Assembly: GCA_900549045.1 (NCBI GenBank)
Contig: URNE01000011.1
Coordinates: 1 to 16,017, forward strand
From: an uncultured bacterium
Lineage (GTDB): Bacteria; Verrucomicrobiota; Lentisphaeria; Victivallales; UBA1829
DNA length: 16,017 bases
Direction: 5' to 3'
A program made the position numbers and the translations under genes. A model generated the notes under the pieces. The model saw only the letters and a list, made by a program, of their open reading frames with translations. It made no database searches and was not told the DNA's origin. Below are positions 1-7,644 of the stretch, piece after piece; within the stretch, counting starts at the first letter, position 1; each line of letters begins with the position of its first letter.

Positions 1-7
1 GGTTTTG

Positions 8-16
8 TGGTATAAT
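8..16 (+). promoter_or_regulatory. Extended -10 promoter of the left pseudopilin-glycosidase operon
   Basis: A perfect TATAAT hexamer lies at 11-16 and is preceded by TGG at 8-10, which makes it an extended -10 element (TGn-TATAAT). The expected start of transcription is about 22-24, giving a leader of roughly 42 nt before the ATG at 66. A -35 box would fall outside the window, so it cannot be judged. No other plausible promoter is seen before the next three genes, so this one probably drives 66-6104. Confidence 0.6.
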
Positions 17-65
17 AAAAGGCAGGTACGGAAAATGTAAACCAGAAACAGAAAGGATTTCTCCT

Positions 66-854
66 ATGGAAAAAAGAAAAACTCTTTCCGTATTTCGTTC
101 TGTCCGGAAAAGCGGAATGAAACATCATTTCACCCTCATAGAACTCCTTGTAACGATTGCGATTATCGCGATCCTCGCCGGAATGCTGCTGCCGGCGCTG
201 AACTCGGCGCGGGAAAAGGCAAGAGCGGTTTCATGTTCCGGAAATCTCAAGAGCTTCGCGCTCGGAACAATCACCTATGCAGGCGACTGCGACGACTACA
301 CGATGATGAACGACGGTGTCGCCGATGCGGACGGGTTCAAACGGCTTTGGACCAGCAACGAGCATTACCGCAAAATCATGAACCAGAAAGGCTCCAAACG
401 CTACTACTGGACGCGCGGTCTGCTCTGTCCGAGTTCCGGAGCTCCCGCCGGATGGCTGGAGGCGAACTCGGATGCCGGAACCGCTTCCATTGCAAAATCC
501 TATGCCATGAACGGATTCGGCGGTGACTGGGCGGGCAAGGATTTCTACCACAACAACACCTACAGACTCACGGAGATCTGCGAGCCATCCCGGGCATACA
601 TGTTCCTCGACGGCAAAGTTGAAATCGCATCAGGGCTGGCTGACCCTTTCGGCCCGAATGGATACTTCACCCTCGGCGGCGAGACGACGACCGCTCTGAT
701 GAGTCCGGCGCCGCGGCACAGCATGCGTTACAACGTCGCTCACTGGGATGGACACGTTTCCACCAAAGAAGCTTCTCTTGCTGCCTCCTTCAATGAATCC
801 ATTTACCGCGTTCGCAAAATCATCAAAGCTGCCGGATGGGAAGCCAAACCGTAA
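66..854 (+). CDS. Pseudopilin with prepilin N-terminus and H-X9-DG C-terminal motif
   Basis: This is a 262-aa type II secretion/type IV pilin-like fibre subunit of the kind expanded in Lentisphaerota and Planctomycetota. A basic 21-residue leader is followed by FTLIELLV from F22, with the conserved Glu at E26 (+5), then a hydrophobic helix ending near residue 45 and the SAREKAR segment. A CPS motif sits near residue 119. The H-X9-DG motif is H218...D228-G229, where the family's processing-associated C-terminal motif is found. The residue before F22 is His, not the usual Gly. The ATG at 66 has an AAAGG ribosome site at 52-56. An internal ATG at 117 would give a four-residue leader, but the second pseudopilin in this window also has its Phe at residue 22, which favours 66. 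It is the first gene of the operon, 18 nt before a secreted glycosidase. Its job as fibre, anchor or export factor for that enzyme is inferred. Confidence 0.9.
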   Translation: MEKRKTLSVFRSVRKSGMKHHFTLIELLVTIAIIAILAGMLLPALNSAREKARAVSCSGNLKSFALGTITYAGDCDDYTMMNDGVADADGFKRLWTSNEHYRKIMNQKGSKRYYWTRGLLCPSSGAPAGWLEANSDAGTASIAKSYAMNGFGGDWAGKDFYHNNTYRLTEICEPSRAYMFLDGKVEIASGLADPFGPNGYFTLGGETTTALMSPAPRHSMRYNVAHWDGHVSTKEASLAASFNESIYRVRKIIKAAGWEAKP

Positions 855-872
855 TAAAACAAGGAAAATGCC

Positions 873-3809
873 ATGAACGGAAAAATCTTCACCCTCGCGC
901 TTCTGCCGCTTTTCGCGGCGGGGGCAAATCCGATTCAGAATTCGAGTTTCGAACTCGGACTGACCGGAGTCGGAACCATCAACTATCATAAAAAAGCCGG
1001 TGCGGAAAATTGGAAGCCGCTGACAGCGGAAATCGACTCCACGACCGCCGCGCACGGAAAGAGCTCTCTCAAACTCACCATGCCGATTCCGAAAATGGAG
1101 TGCGAATTCTCGCTTCCGGAAATCGCACTGCCGAAAGCCGGAAAATATACGCTCTCCATGTACTTGAAAGCAGACCGTCCGGGAAAAGTCCGCCTCCAGC
1201 TCTATTACGTCGAATCGGACGGAGTCAAGTGGGACATCAAACTCAAGTACGTAAATGTTACAACCGGCTGGAACCGCTACTCCGCAACCTGGTATTTTAA
1301 CGGCAAGGGCCCCGTCGCCATTCCGAATCTTATTCTCGATGACAACCCCATGACACTCTGGGTCGACGGCGTTCAGCTGGATGAGGGCGACACGGCAAAG
1401 CCGTACGCTCCCGCCGCCGGAGTCGAGGCCGCCGTTTCTCTGGAGGGTGACCGCGACTGGATTTATGCCGGAAAGCATATGCTCCGAATTCATGCGGCAA
1501 ACTATACGGATTCCGCGAAGACCGTGGACGTGAAGCTGAACGAGTCGGAGGCGGATACCGCATTCCGCCGGAATCTTGCTCCGCTGAAAGTTGAACTCGC
1601 TCCGCATTCGGCGAAAACGGTTCCCGTGGATTACAATTTCAATCATTACGGTATCTCCGTTTTCAGCGGAACGGTTACTGACGGCAAATTCAATCCCGCC
1701 GCATTCGGCGTGTTCGCGAAACTGCCGGACATCAAGCTGGACCCGGAGAAAGATTTCATGGTCGGCGAAAACGAGCCGCCATATACGCGCCGTCACCGCA
1801 AGGAACGTTTCGCCGCGGCGACCATTTTTCAGGATACGCCCGAGAAACGGTGGGAGCTTCTCCGCGCCTCCGGAATGCGGATGTGCCGCTACTGGCTCCG
1901 CTGGATGCGGTTCGAACCGGAAGAAGGGAAAATTTCAAATTTCCCGCATGACGACGATATCGCCATCATGAAGCGCGTGGGTATTGAACCGGTAGTCCTG
2001 CTCGGCGATTCCTCCATCTCCACAAAAAAGGGACACGAGAATGAAAACTGGTTCATCATCAAGCGCAGCCGTCAGGGGAAACGGACGTTTCTGAGTTCAG
2101 GTTCGGTCCGCAATTTCACCCGGATGGAGGACTGGAAGAAGCATATCCGCGACGTCGTTTCCCGGTATAAAGGAACGGTGCGCTACTTTGAAATCATGAA
2201 CGAGCCGAATCTTTTCTTTGATCCGGCGGAGTATGTGCCGTACCTGAAAGCCGCGTACGAAACGGCGAAGGCTGTGAATCCGGACTGCGTGATTATCGGA
2301 ATCTGCGCGACAGGTGATTTCTCCGGAAATCTCGGCGGATTCATTGATGAGTGCGGCAAGCTCGGTGCGTTCAAGTACTGCGACGCCGTCTCGTTTCATC
2401 CCTATTCAGCCCAGCTGGACAGCGATGCGGTCCCCGCGCAGCAGCAGATTCAGCAGGTGAAGGCGATTCTGAAAAAGTACGGCGCGGAAAAACTGCCGCT
2501 TTGGAACTCGGAGCTCTATTACATTCATTCTCTGAAAGAGAACACGAAAATCATGCAGGACCGTTCTCCGGTGCGCTATCTGCTGGACGGAGCCGTTTCC
2601 GCCGAAAACGCTTTGCGCCGCTATCTGATCGACCAGTCGAACGGACTGGCGCACACGCTGACTCTGAGCGCCGGACAGTTCCAGAATCATTTCTACCAGC
2701 CGCGCCTGAACGTTTCGGGTTCGTGGAAGTATCACCGTGCGATTCCGGCTCCGCACATGATCGCGGGGAATGCGTTCTTCCGCTTCACCGCGGGAAAGAA
2801 ATGTCTCGGTCCGTGGGTTCCGCTTGCGGGATGCAACGGCGCAATCTATGAAAACGCCGACGGTTCGCAGACCGCCGCAGTCTGGGCGGTGGATGAAGAT
2901 ACGCACTTCCTCTTTGCCGCCCAAGCTGGCGTGAAGGCGTTCGATATCTTCGGCAATGAAATCGCGGCGAAGGGAACGCTGACCGCGAAGCCTGTCTGGT
3001 TCGTCGGAAACGATTTGAAGAAGAATCTCACGGTTGCGCCCGATGAAATTTTTGCGGTTCGCGGAATCCGCGCAATCGGCGGAGATAAAACGGTGATCGC
3101 GATTGATGTTCTGAACCGCAGCTTGGAAACGCAGACCGTGCAGGTCAAGGCGCGCGGAGTGGCGGGCAAGCAGTCCGCCGTCATTTCCGCCGGAGCGTCG
3201 CATACCTTCCTGTTCCCGGTGACGGAGTTCAAAAAGGAATACACGGTCATTCTTTCGAACGGAAAGAAAATGCAGCGCGTGACGCGTCCGGTTATTCCCG
3301 TCCGCAAATCCGTGAAGAGCGGCGCGGTGCAGACGACGCCCTACGGATCCTTCCGCGTCACCGCGCTCGCCGAGGGACTGGAGTTCAAAATCAGCGTCAA
3401 GGACGACAAGCGCGGCGACTACGAGGCGAAAACTCCCTGGGAGGGCGACGGCGTGGAGCTCTTCATTGATTCCCGTCCGTTCTCCGGACTCGACAAGGGA
3501 ATTTACAACGACCATGTTTTCCGGGTGTTCGCGAATCCCGCGACGAAATCGCACAAGGCCTCGCTGAGCACGAGCGCGAATCTGGATTCCTCCGCGATCC
3601 GCTGGGAGATCAAAGAAAAGGGCGCAGATTATGAGGCTGTCATGCTCATTCCGTGGAAGAGCCTCAAAATGAACGCCCCGGCAACCCTCGCGTTCGACAT
3701 CGCCGTCAATGATTCGGACGAAAACAAACGCATCTCCTCCATTCCGTGGAGCGGCGACGGCGACAACTACAGAAACCGTTTCAACTTCGGAACTTTAACA
3801 CTCAAATAA
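873..3809 (+). CDS. Secreted multidomain clan GH-A glycoside hydrolase (CBM-GH-CBM9-like)
   Basis: This 978-aa protein starts with a signal peptide (hydrophobic residues about 5-16, cleavage near residues 17-19). Residues about 20-170 look like a CBM4/9-type beta-sandwich (NSSFELG, later LWVDGVQLDEG). An Ig-like stretch covers about 185-280. A TIM barrel spans about 300-640, with YFEIMNEPN carrying the likely acid/base E444 and LPLWNSELYY carrying the likely nucleophile E547. This is the strand-4/strand-7 Glu pair of retaining clan GH-A enzymes, closest in look to GH5 or GH39. After a beta-rich region, residues about 805-978 resemble the CBM9 family (WEGDGVELFID from W856). The ribosome site AAGGA is at 861-865. 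A paralogue with the same order of domains lies at 11614-15168. The protein is predicted to be exported and to cleave a polysaccharide or glycan. The substrate and exact GH family cannot be told from sequence reading. Confidence 0.85.
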   Translation: MNGKIFTLALLPLFAAGANPIQNSSFELGLTGVGTINYHKKAGAENWKPLTAEIDSTTAAHGKSSLKLTMPIPKMECEFSLPEIALPKAGKYTLSMYLKADRPGKVRLQLYYVESDGVKWDIKLKYVNVTTGWNRYSATWYFNGKGPVAIPNLILDDNPMTLWVDGVQLDEGDTAKPYAPAAGVEAAVSLEGDRDWIYAGKHMLRIHAANYTDSAKTVDVKLNESEADTAFRRNLAPLKVELAPHSAKTVPVDYNFNHYGISVFSGTVTDGKFNPAAFGVFAKLPDIKLDPEKDFMVGENEPPYTRRHRKERFAAATIFQDTPEKRWELLRASGMRMCRYWLRWMRFEPEEGKISNFPHDDDIAIMKRVGIEPVVLLGDSSISTKKGHENENWFIIKRSRQGKRTFLSSGSVRNFTRMEDWKKHIRDVVSRYKGTVRYFEIMNEPNLFFDPAEYVPYLKAAYETAKAVNPDCVIIGICATGDFSGNLGGFIDECGKLGAFKYCDAVSFHPYSAQLDSDAVPAQQQIQQVKAILKKYGAEKLPLWNSELYYIHSLKENTKIMQDRSPVRYLLDGAVSAENALRRYLIDQSNGLAHTLTLSAGQFQNHFYQPRLNVSGSWKYHRAIPAPHMIAGNAFFRFTAGKKCLGPWVPLAGCNGAIYENADGSQTAAVWAVDEDTHFLFAAQAGVKAFDIFGNEIAAKGTLTAKPVWFVGNDLKKNLTVAPDEIFAVRGIRAIGGDKTVIAIDVLNRSLETQTVQVKARGVAGKQSAVISAGASHTFLFPVTEFKKEYTVILSNGKKMQRVTRPVIPVRKSVKSGAVQTTPYGSFRVTALAEGLEFKISVKDDKRGDYEAKTPWEGDGVELFIDSRPFSGLDKGIYNDHVFRVFANPATKSHKASLSTSANLDSSAIRWEIKEKGADYEAVMLIPWKSLKMNAPATLAFDIAVNDSDENKRISSIPWSGDGDNYRNRFNFGTLTLK

Positions 3810-3822
3810 AAGGATACAGCAA

Positions 3823-4749
3823 ATGAAAAAGCAGGCACTGATTCTTCTCGCCGGACTTCTCGCGGGAACCGTATGCGCGGAAACGAACTGGAAGGCATGG
3901 GCCCGTCCCGCCGGAAGCACGGCGGAAGGCGACAAAGTCACCTTCACCGCACCCGCGGGAAAACGGACGGAGTTCATAACGCGTGTCAATCTGGAGAAGG
4001 AGCATTTCTACCGGATTTCATTCGAGCTTGATTTTTCCGGAGCCGCGCCGGAATCATACAAGTACGGACTCAACAAGATCGAGGAGCTTCCGTACTCTTT
4101 TGTCGAGATGAAGAACGCCAGGGGCAAAACCGCTCCGGTCATCTACACCTACGCCGGAGAGGACATGGAGACCTACTTCCGCGTCTACTTTGTGGCGAAC
4201 GCGGAAGTGAAAGGCGTTTTAGCAAATCCGAAAATTGAAAAGCTTTCCGCCGGAGCTCTGAAAAAGGCCGTGATGCCGGAAAACGGAACAATCGTTTCCA
4301 ACTGGATTCAGCCGAGCTGGATGAAGAAGGCGCTGAAGGTGGAACTTGTTGACGCCGCGGATCATATCGACGAAGGCAAGGCGGTGAAAATCACTGCGCC
4401 GGAATCGTTCTACGCAAAGCGTCCGGCTTCGGTGCTCTCCAATTCGCTCCCTCTGGTTCCGGATACGGATTACCGTGTGACAGCCTGGGTGAAAGGCAAC
4501 GGAGTCGGCACGGGAACCATCGGCGTGAATTCCTGGTACAACAACAAGGTGAAACATTACTACTGTTCCGGCAACATTGCGGTTGCCAAAGAGTGGACGC
4601 AGGTGGAATTCAGATTCCGCACACCGTCGCTCAAGGAGCATCCGCAGCTGGAAAAGCGCGTGACGAACGGCAGCATCGGATTCCGTCCGACTGCTCAGCT
4701 GAATGAGTTCCAGTTCAAGGATTTTACTCTGGAGCGGATTGAGAAGTGA
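3823..4749 (+). CDS. Small secreted protein with CBM4/9-like beta-sandwich domains
   Basis: This is a 308-aa exported protein. The signal peptide is clear (KK, then LILLAGLLAG, cleavage probably after VCA near residue 20). The rest reads as two beta-sandwich halves. The first is about 21-140. The second is about 150-308 and has the phrase DTDYRVTAWVKG, a conserved aromatic-rich middle (VNSWYNNKVKHYYC) and a closing FQFKDFTLERIEK. This pattern is typical of CBM4/9-like galactose-binding-fold modules on bacterial glycosidases. No catalytic motif is visible, so a role in binding carbohydrate at the cell surface is inferred rather than shown. The start is firm: AAAAGGA lies at 3807-3813, 9 nt before the ATG and overlapping the stop of the glycosidase gene. 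The gene ends with TGA at 4747-4749, eight nt before the preferred start of the GH28-like gene. Confidence 0.75.
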   Translation: MKKQALILLAGLLAGTVCAETNWKAWARPAGSTAEGDKVTFTAPAGKRTEFITRVNLEKEHFYRISFELDFSGAAPESYKYGLNKIEELPYSFVEMKNARGKTAPVIYTYAGEDMETYFRVYFVANAEVKGVLANPKIEKLSAGALKKAVMPENGTIVSNWIQPSWMKKALKVELVDAADHIDEGKAVKITAPESFYAKRPASVLSNSLPLVPDTDYRVTAWVKGNGVGTGTIGVNSWYNNKVKHYYCSGNIAVAKEWTQVEFRFRTPSLKEHPQLEKRVTNGSIGFRPTAQLNEFQFKDFTLERIEK

Positions 4750-4757
4750 AGGGTTCT

Positions 4758-6104
4758 ATGCGCTTCAATGTCATGGATTTCGGCGCCCGTGCAGACGGGC
4801 GCACGCTTGATACAAAGGCGTTTCAGGACGCCGTCGACCGCTGCTCCGATGAAGGCGGAGGTCTTGTTTTTGTTCCGGAAGGGCGTTATCTGCTCGGCTC
4901 TCTGTGGCTGAAAAGCAACATCGTGTTTTGTCTGGATGCGGGAGCGGAGCTGATTGCTTCGCTGAATCCGGCGGATTATCCGCTTCCGGATGATATTGCG
5001 CCGGACTCCCAGCCCCGGGCGTGTCTGAACGCCCTGCATGAGGAGAATGTCCGGATTTGCGGAAGCGGCGTCGTCTTCGGTCAGGTGATGAGTTTTTCGC
5101 ATGACGATCCCGCGAACGGCGGCAACGGGGAGGAGCACCTGACATTTGACGATCCGAAACAGTTCCGTCCGAAGCTTCTGCGTTTCGAGGACGTCCGCGG
5201 CGCCGTTCTTTCCGGAATCACCTTCCGGGAGAGTCCGTTCTGGACGATTCATTTTGCAGGCTGCCGTGATACGCTGGTGGAAAACATCCGCGTGGAAAAT
5301 CCGCTCCGGGCCTGCAACACCGATGCGTTCGACATCGACTGCTGCCGCAACTTCACCGCGCGAGGGCTGTACCTTCAGACCGGAGACGACGGGATCTGTA
5401 TCAAGAGTTCGTCCGAAGTTGCAAAGCTTTACGGCGGCTGCGCGAATGTCCGGATCGAGGATTGCGAGATTTATTCCACGAGCGCCGCGCTCAAGATCGG
5501 GACGGAGACCTTTGCTCCGGTCCGCAATGTCTCCTTTGAGGACTGCTGTGTATTCGGTTCCTCCCATGCGATCGCGGTTTATGCGCGCGACGGCGGAGAG
5601 GTTGAGAACATTGTTTTCCGCAATATTTCGGGGAGCGCAAGAGCGCACGGCAATGCGCCGCGTCACAAGTTCCGCTGGAGCTGGTGGGGCGCGGGGGACG
5701 CCGTTTTCATTTCCTCGTCGCCGCGCCGCGCGGGAGAACGCGCCGGGACTATCCGCAATGTCGTGCTGAAAGAGATTGATATCGACTGTGAGAGCAGCTG
5801 TTTCATCTCCTCGTATCCGGAAGCCGGGAACGTGGAGAACATTTTTCTTTCGGAGGTGAAACTGCGCTTTGTCCGCCAGGGAACGCAGCCCGGAGGCGTA
5901 TTCGATGAAACACCGTCGGTCCGCAACCGTTTTCCGCACCGGATACCGGCGTTCTTTTTCGAGAACATCCGGAGCGCATCCGTTGAAAAATCCTCGGTGG
6001 AATGGGTGAATCCGGAAGGGGAGTGCTGGGACGGGCTGCTTGAAAACGAAAATTCGGAGCTGTTCCGTTTTGAGTGCACGGAACGCGTGACTCAGTCCGA
6101 ATAG
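4758..6104 (+). CDS. GH28-like (polygalacturonase family) right-handed beta-helix enzyme, no signal peptide
   Basis: This 448-aa protein opens with FNVMDFGARADG, the usual start of GH28 pectinase-type proteins, followed by FVPEGRYLLGSLWLKSN. Of the family's catalytic motifs, N-T-D (D189) and G-D-D (D210, D211) are present. The G-H-G and R-I-K motifs are not: the equivalent stretches read TSAALKIGTETF and SSHAIAVYARDG. This fits a divergent branch of GH28 common in gut Bacteroidota and Lentisphaerota. The acidic pair supports hydrolase activity, but substrate and mechanism are open. There is no signal peptide, so it should act in the cytoplasm on imported oligosaccharides, unlike the secreted genes before it. 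I chose the ATG at 4758, with GAAGGG just before it, because it gives the normal family start. A GTG at 4746 would add four residues and overlap the previous stop. The 3' end overlaps the convergent sigma-factor gene by 13 bp. Confidence 0.85.
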   Translation: MRFNVMDFGARADGRTLDTKAFQDAVDRCSDEGGGLVFVPEGRYLLGSLWLKSNIVFCLDAGAELIASLNPADYPLPDDIAPDSQPRACLNALHEENVRICGSGVVFGQVMSFSHDDPANGGNGEEHLTFDDPKQFRPKLLRFEDVRGAVLSGITFRESPFWTIHFAGCRDTLVENIRVENPLRACNTDAFDIDCCRNFTARGLYLQTGDDGICIKSSSEVAKLYGGCANVRIEDCEIYSTSAALKIGTETFAPVRNVSFEDCCVFGSSHAIAVYARDGGEVENIVFRNISGSARAHGNAPRHKFRWSWWGAGDAVFISSSPRRAGERAGTIRNVVLKEIDIDCESSCFISSYPEAGNVENIFLSEVKLRFVRQGTQPGGVFDETPSVRNRFPHRIPAFFFENIRSASVEKSSVEWVNPEGECWDGLLENENSELFRFECTERVTQSE

Positions 6105-6601
6105 TCCTTCATCACCGCGCGGAGCCTCCGCATGAGACGTGTCTTGACGAAATAGACCATTTCGGGGAGCATGGAGCACATGACGGCGGTTTCGCGCGCC
6201 GATTTGCCGTTGAGTACGTGGTTTTCGAAAGCCGCGTACTCGTTCGGTTTTTCCTCCATGCGGAGTTTCTGAAGCGCCTGGTCGAGCACATGCTTGCGCC
6301 ATTCCCCGCGCCAGAGCTCTTCGCTGATTTCCGTTCGCGGCGGCAGCTCCGCGAGCGTGCGCAGAAGAATCTGATGCAGAAAGCCCGGAAGAGTTCCGCG
6401 TTCCGGCGAATGGACGAAGCGCTCCGACTCTCCGAAAACGGTGTGTGCGAAAGTCTCAAGCAGAGTTTCCGTTTCCGCCGCGGAATAGCCGGCGGAAAGG
6501 AGAATGCGCGAGAGGAACGGGGAATAGATTTCCAGAAATTCCGCGCGCGGAACCGGTTCGCCCGAGTGCAGACGCTCCAGCAGAGGAGTGGGATTCTCCA
6601 T
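6092..6601 (-). CDS. ECF-like sigma-70 family RNA polymerase sigma factor
   Basis: This 169-aa protein looks like a short two-domain sigma factor. The N-terminal half (about 20-90) has the helical character of region 2, including FLEIYSPFLSRILLSAGYS and then GTLPGFLHQILLRTLAEL, where related factors have the -10-binding helix. The C-terminal half (about 125-165) resembles the region 4 helix-turn-helix: LNGKSARETAVMCSMLPEMVYFVKTRLMRRLRAVM, which matches the common pattern of ECF factors in the Planctomycetota-Verrucomicrobiota group in its GxSARETA and VYxVKxRLxRRLR spacing. No anti-sigma gene is adjacent. It lies 5 nt after kdsD and is probably cotranscribed with it, so it may link envelope status to transcription, but that is inference. 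The assignment as sigma factor is fairly likely. A sigma-like HTH regulator is the alternative. Confidence 0.65.
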   Translation of the reverse strand: MENPTPLLERLHSGEPVPRAEFLEIYSPFLSRILLSAGYSAAETETLLETFAHTVFGESERFVHSPERGTLPGFLHQILLRTLAELPPRTEISEELWRGEWRKHVLDQALQKLRMEEKPNEYAAFENHVLNGKSARETAVMCSMLPEMVYFVKTRLMRRLRAVMKDYSD

Positions 6602-6606
6602 TTGCG

Positions 6607-7584
6607 TTACATAAGTTTGAGCCCGGGAAGATCCTGAATATCAACCACGCCCACGACTTTGTTTTCCGAATCGGTGACGATGATGTCGTCCACTTTGCGC
6701 ACTTCGACGAGGCGCAGAACCTCGATGGCGAGCGCATCGGCGCGGATGGAGGCGGGGTTGGGCGTCATGACTTCCGCAATATTTTTGGAGAGAATATCGG
6801 GAACGCCCGCGCGGCGGCGGAAGTCGCCGTCGGTGAAAATTCCGGCGGGGCGTCCGGCGTCGTCCACGATGATCGCGGAGCCGCTGCGGCAGGCGGTCAT
6901 CTTGAGAAGCGTGTCTTTGACATTGTAATCCGCCGTGACGGTCGCGAGACGGTCGCCGCTGCGCATGGCGTCGCCGACGCGCATGGTGACGGCGCGTCCG
7001 ATTGCGCCCGCCGGGTGGAGTCTGCCGAAGTTCTCTTTTGTGAATTTTCGGAGGGCGAGCAGCACCATTGCGAGAGCGTCGCCGAGCGCGAGCTGAACCG
7101 TAGAGGAGGTTGTCGGCGCGAGATTGAACGGGCATGCTTCGCGGGGCACGGCGGTTTCGACGTGGATGTCACCGAGCTGGGCAAGTGTGGAGTTCCTGTT
7201 TCCGGTGAGTGCGGCGACGCGGACGCCGAGGCGTTTCGCGGGGACGATTACGCGGACGATTTCATCGCTTTCGCCGCTGTAGCTTATGGCGATGAGCAGG
7301 TCGTCCTTTTGAATCATTCCGAGGTCTCCGTGCATGGCTTCAACGGAATGCATGAAGATCGTGGGCGAGCCGGTGCTTGCCATGGTCGCGGCGATTTTGC
7401 TGCCGACATGACCGCTTTTTCCGATGCCCGTAATGACGATTTTCCCGCCTTTGTCGAGTGTTTCGCAGCAAGCCTGCGCCAGTTTGACAAAGTCTTCGTT
7501 CAAATTGTTCTTAAGAGCTTCAAGTCCTTCGATTTCAATGGAAATGACCTCTTTTGCCTTCTTCAGTATAGCATCCGCATCCAC
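6607..7584 (-). CDS. kdsD: Arabinose-5-phosphate isomerase (KdsD/KpsF/GutQ family)
   Basis: This enzyme interconverts D-ribulose 5-phosphate and D-arabinose 5-phosphate, the first committed step to Kdo for lipopolysaccharide, in the cytoplasm. The 325-aa protein has the normal family length and order: an SIS domain at about 30-185 (GIGKSGHVGSKIAATMAS at 53-70), then two CBS domains at about 203-258 and 270-323. The residues known to matter in E. coli KdsD (K59, E111, E152, H193) all appear here with a constant offset of three: K56, E108, E149, H190. It starts with GTG (7582-7584), supported by a perfect AGGAGGT six nt upstream, and has its own promoter at 7608-7636. It shares an operon with the sigma factor downstream. 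Its presence points to a Gram-negative outer membrane with Kdo-containing lipid A or a Kdo-bearing capsule. Identification is secure. Confidence 0.96.
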   Translation of the reverse strand: MDADAILKKAKEVISIEIEGLEALKNNLNEDFVKLAQACCETLDKGGKIVITGIGKSGHVGSKIAATMASTGSPTIFMHSVEAMHGDLGMIQKDDLLIAISYSGESDEIVRVIVPAKRLGVRVAALTGNRNSTLAQLGDIHVETAVPREACPFNLAPTTSSTVQLALGDALAMVLLALRKFTKENFGRLHPAGAIGRAVTMRVGDAMRSGDRLATVTADYNVKDTLLKMTACRSGSAIIVDDAGRPAGIFTDGDFRRRAGVPDILSKNIAEVMTPNPASIRADALAIEVLRLVEVRKVDDIIVTDSENKVVGVVDIQDLPGLKLM

Positions 7585-7590
7585 GATTCA

Positions 7591-7597
7591 ACCTCCT
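7591..7597 (-). promoter_or_regulatory. Ribosome binding site fixing the GTG start of kdsD
   Basis: On the minus strand AGGAGGT, fully complementary to the anti-Shine-Dalgarno core, lies six nt before the GTG at 7584-7582. It is the strongest ribosome site in the window and decides the start of kdsD as a GTG codon. Confidence 0.85.
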
Positions 7598-7607
7598 GTT
7601 TACGGGT

Positions 7608-7636
7608 AATATAACACGCGAATATCAAATAGACAA
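7608..7636 (-). promoter_or_regulatory. Sigma-70-type promoter of kdsD
   Basis: Read on the minus strand, TTGTCT (7636-7631) and TATATT (7613-7608) are separated by 17 nt, and the -10 is preceded by TGT, giving an extended -10 (TGn). The -35 lies 9 nt beyond the stop of the acetyltransferase gene. Transcription would start at about 7601, just before the AGGAGGT site. This separates kdsD and the sigma factor from the upstream acetyltransferase, although no terminator stands between them, so read-through is possible. Confidence 0.65.
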
Positions 7637-7644
7637 GGCGGTTT

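Noticed and set aside
630..1796. A 388-codon open frame on the minus strand, and another at 2406-3554
   Set aside because: Both mirror the left glycosidase and pseudopilin genes and show no recognisable domain.
4746..4757. GTG at 4746 as the start of the GH28-like gene
   Set aside because: It would add four residues before the normal family start and overlap the previous stop. The ATG at 4758 has GAAGGG close by. It remains possible, given GGAG at 4731-4734.
4695..6302. A 535-codon open frame on the minus strand
   Set aside because: It is opposite the GH28-like gene with its conserved NTD and GDD motifs. No family motif or ribosome site supports it.
6445..7614. A 389-codon open frame on the plus strand
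   Set aside because: It runs antisense to kdsD, whose four catalytic residues and start site are intact. The product is repetitive in Gly, Asp and Arg with no motif.
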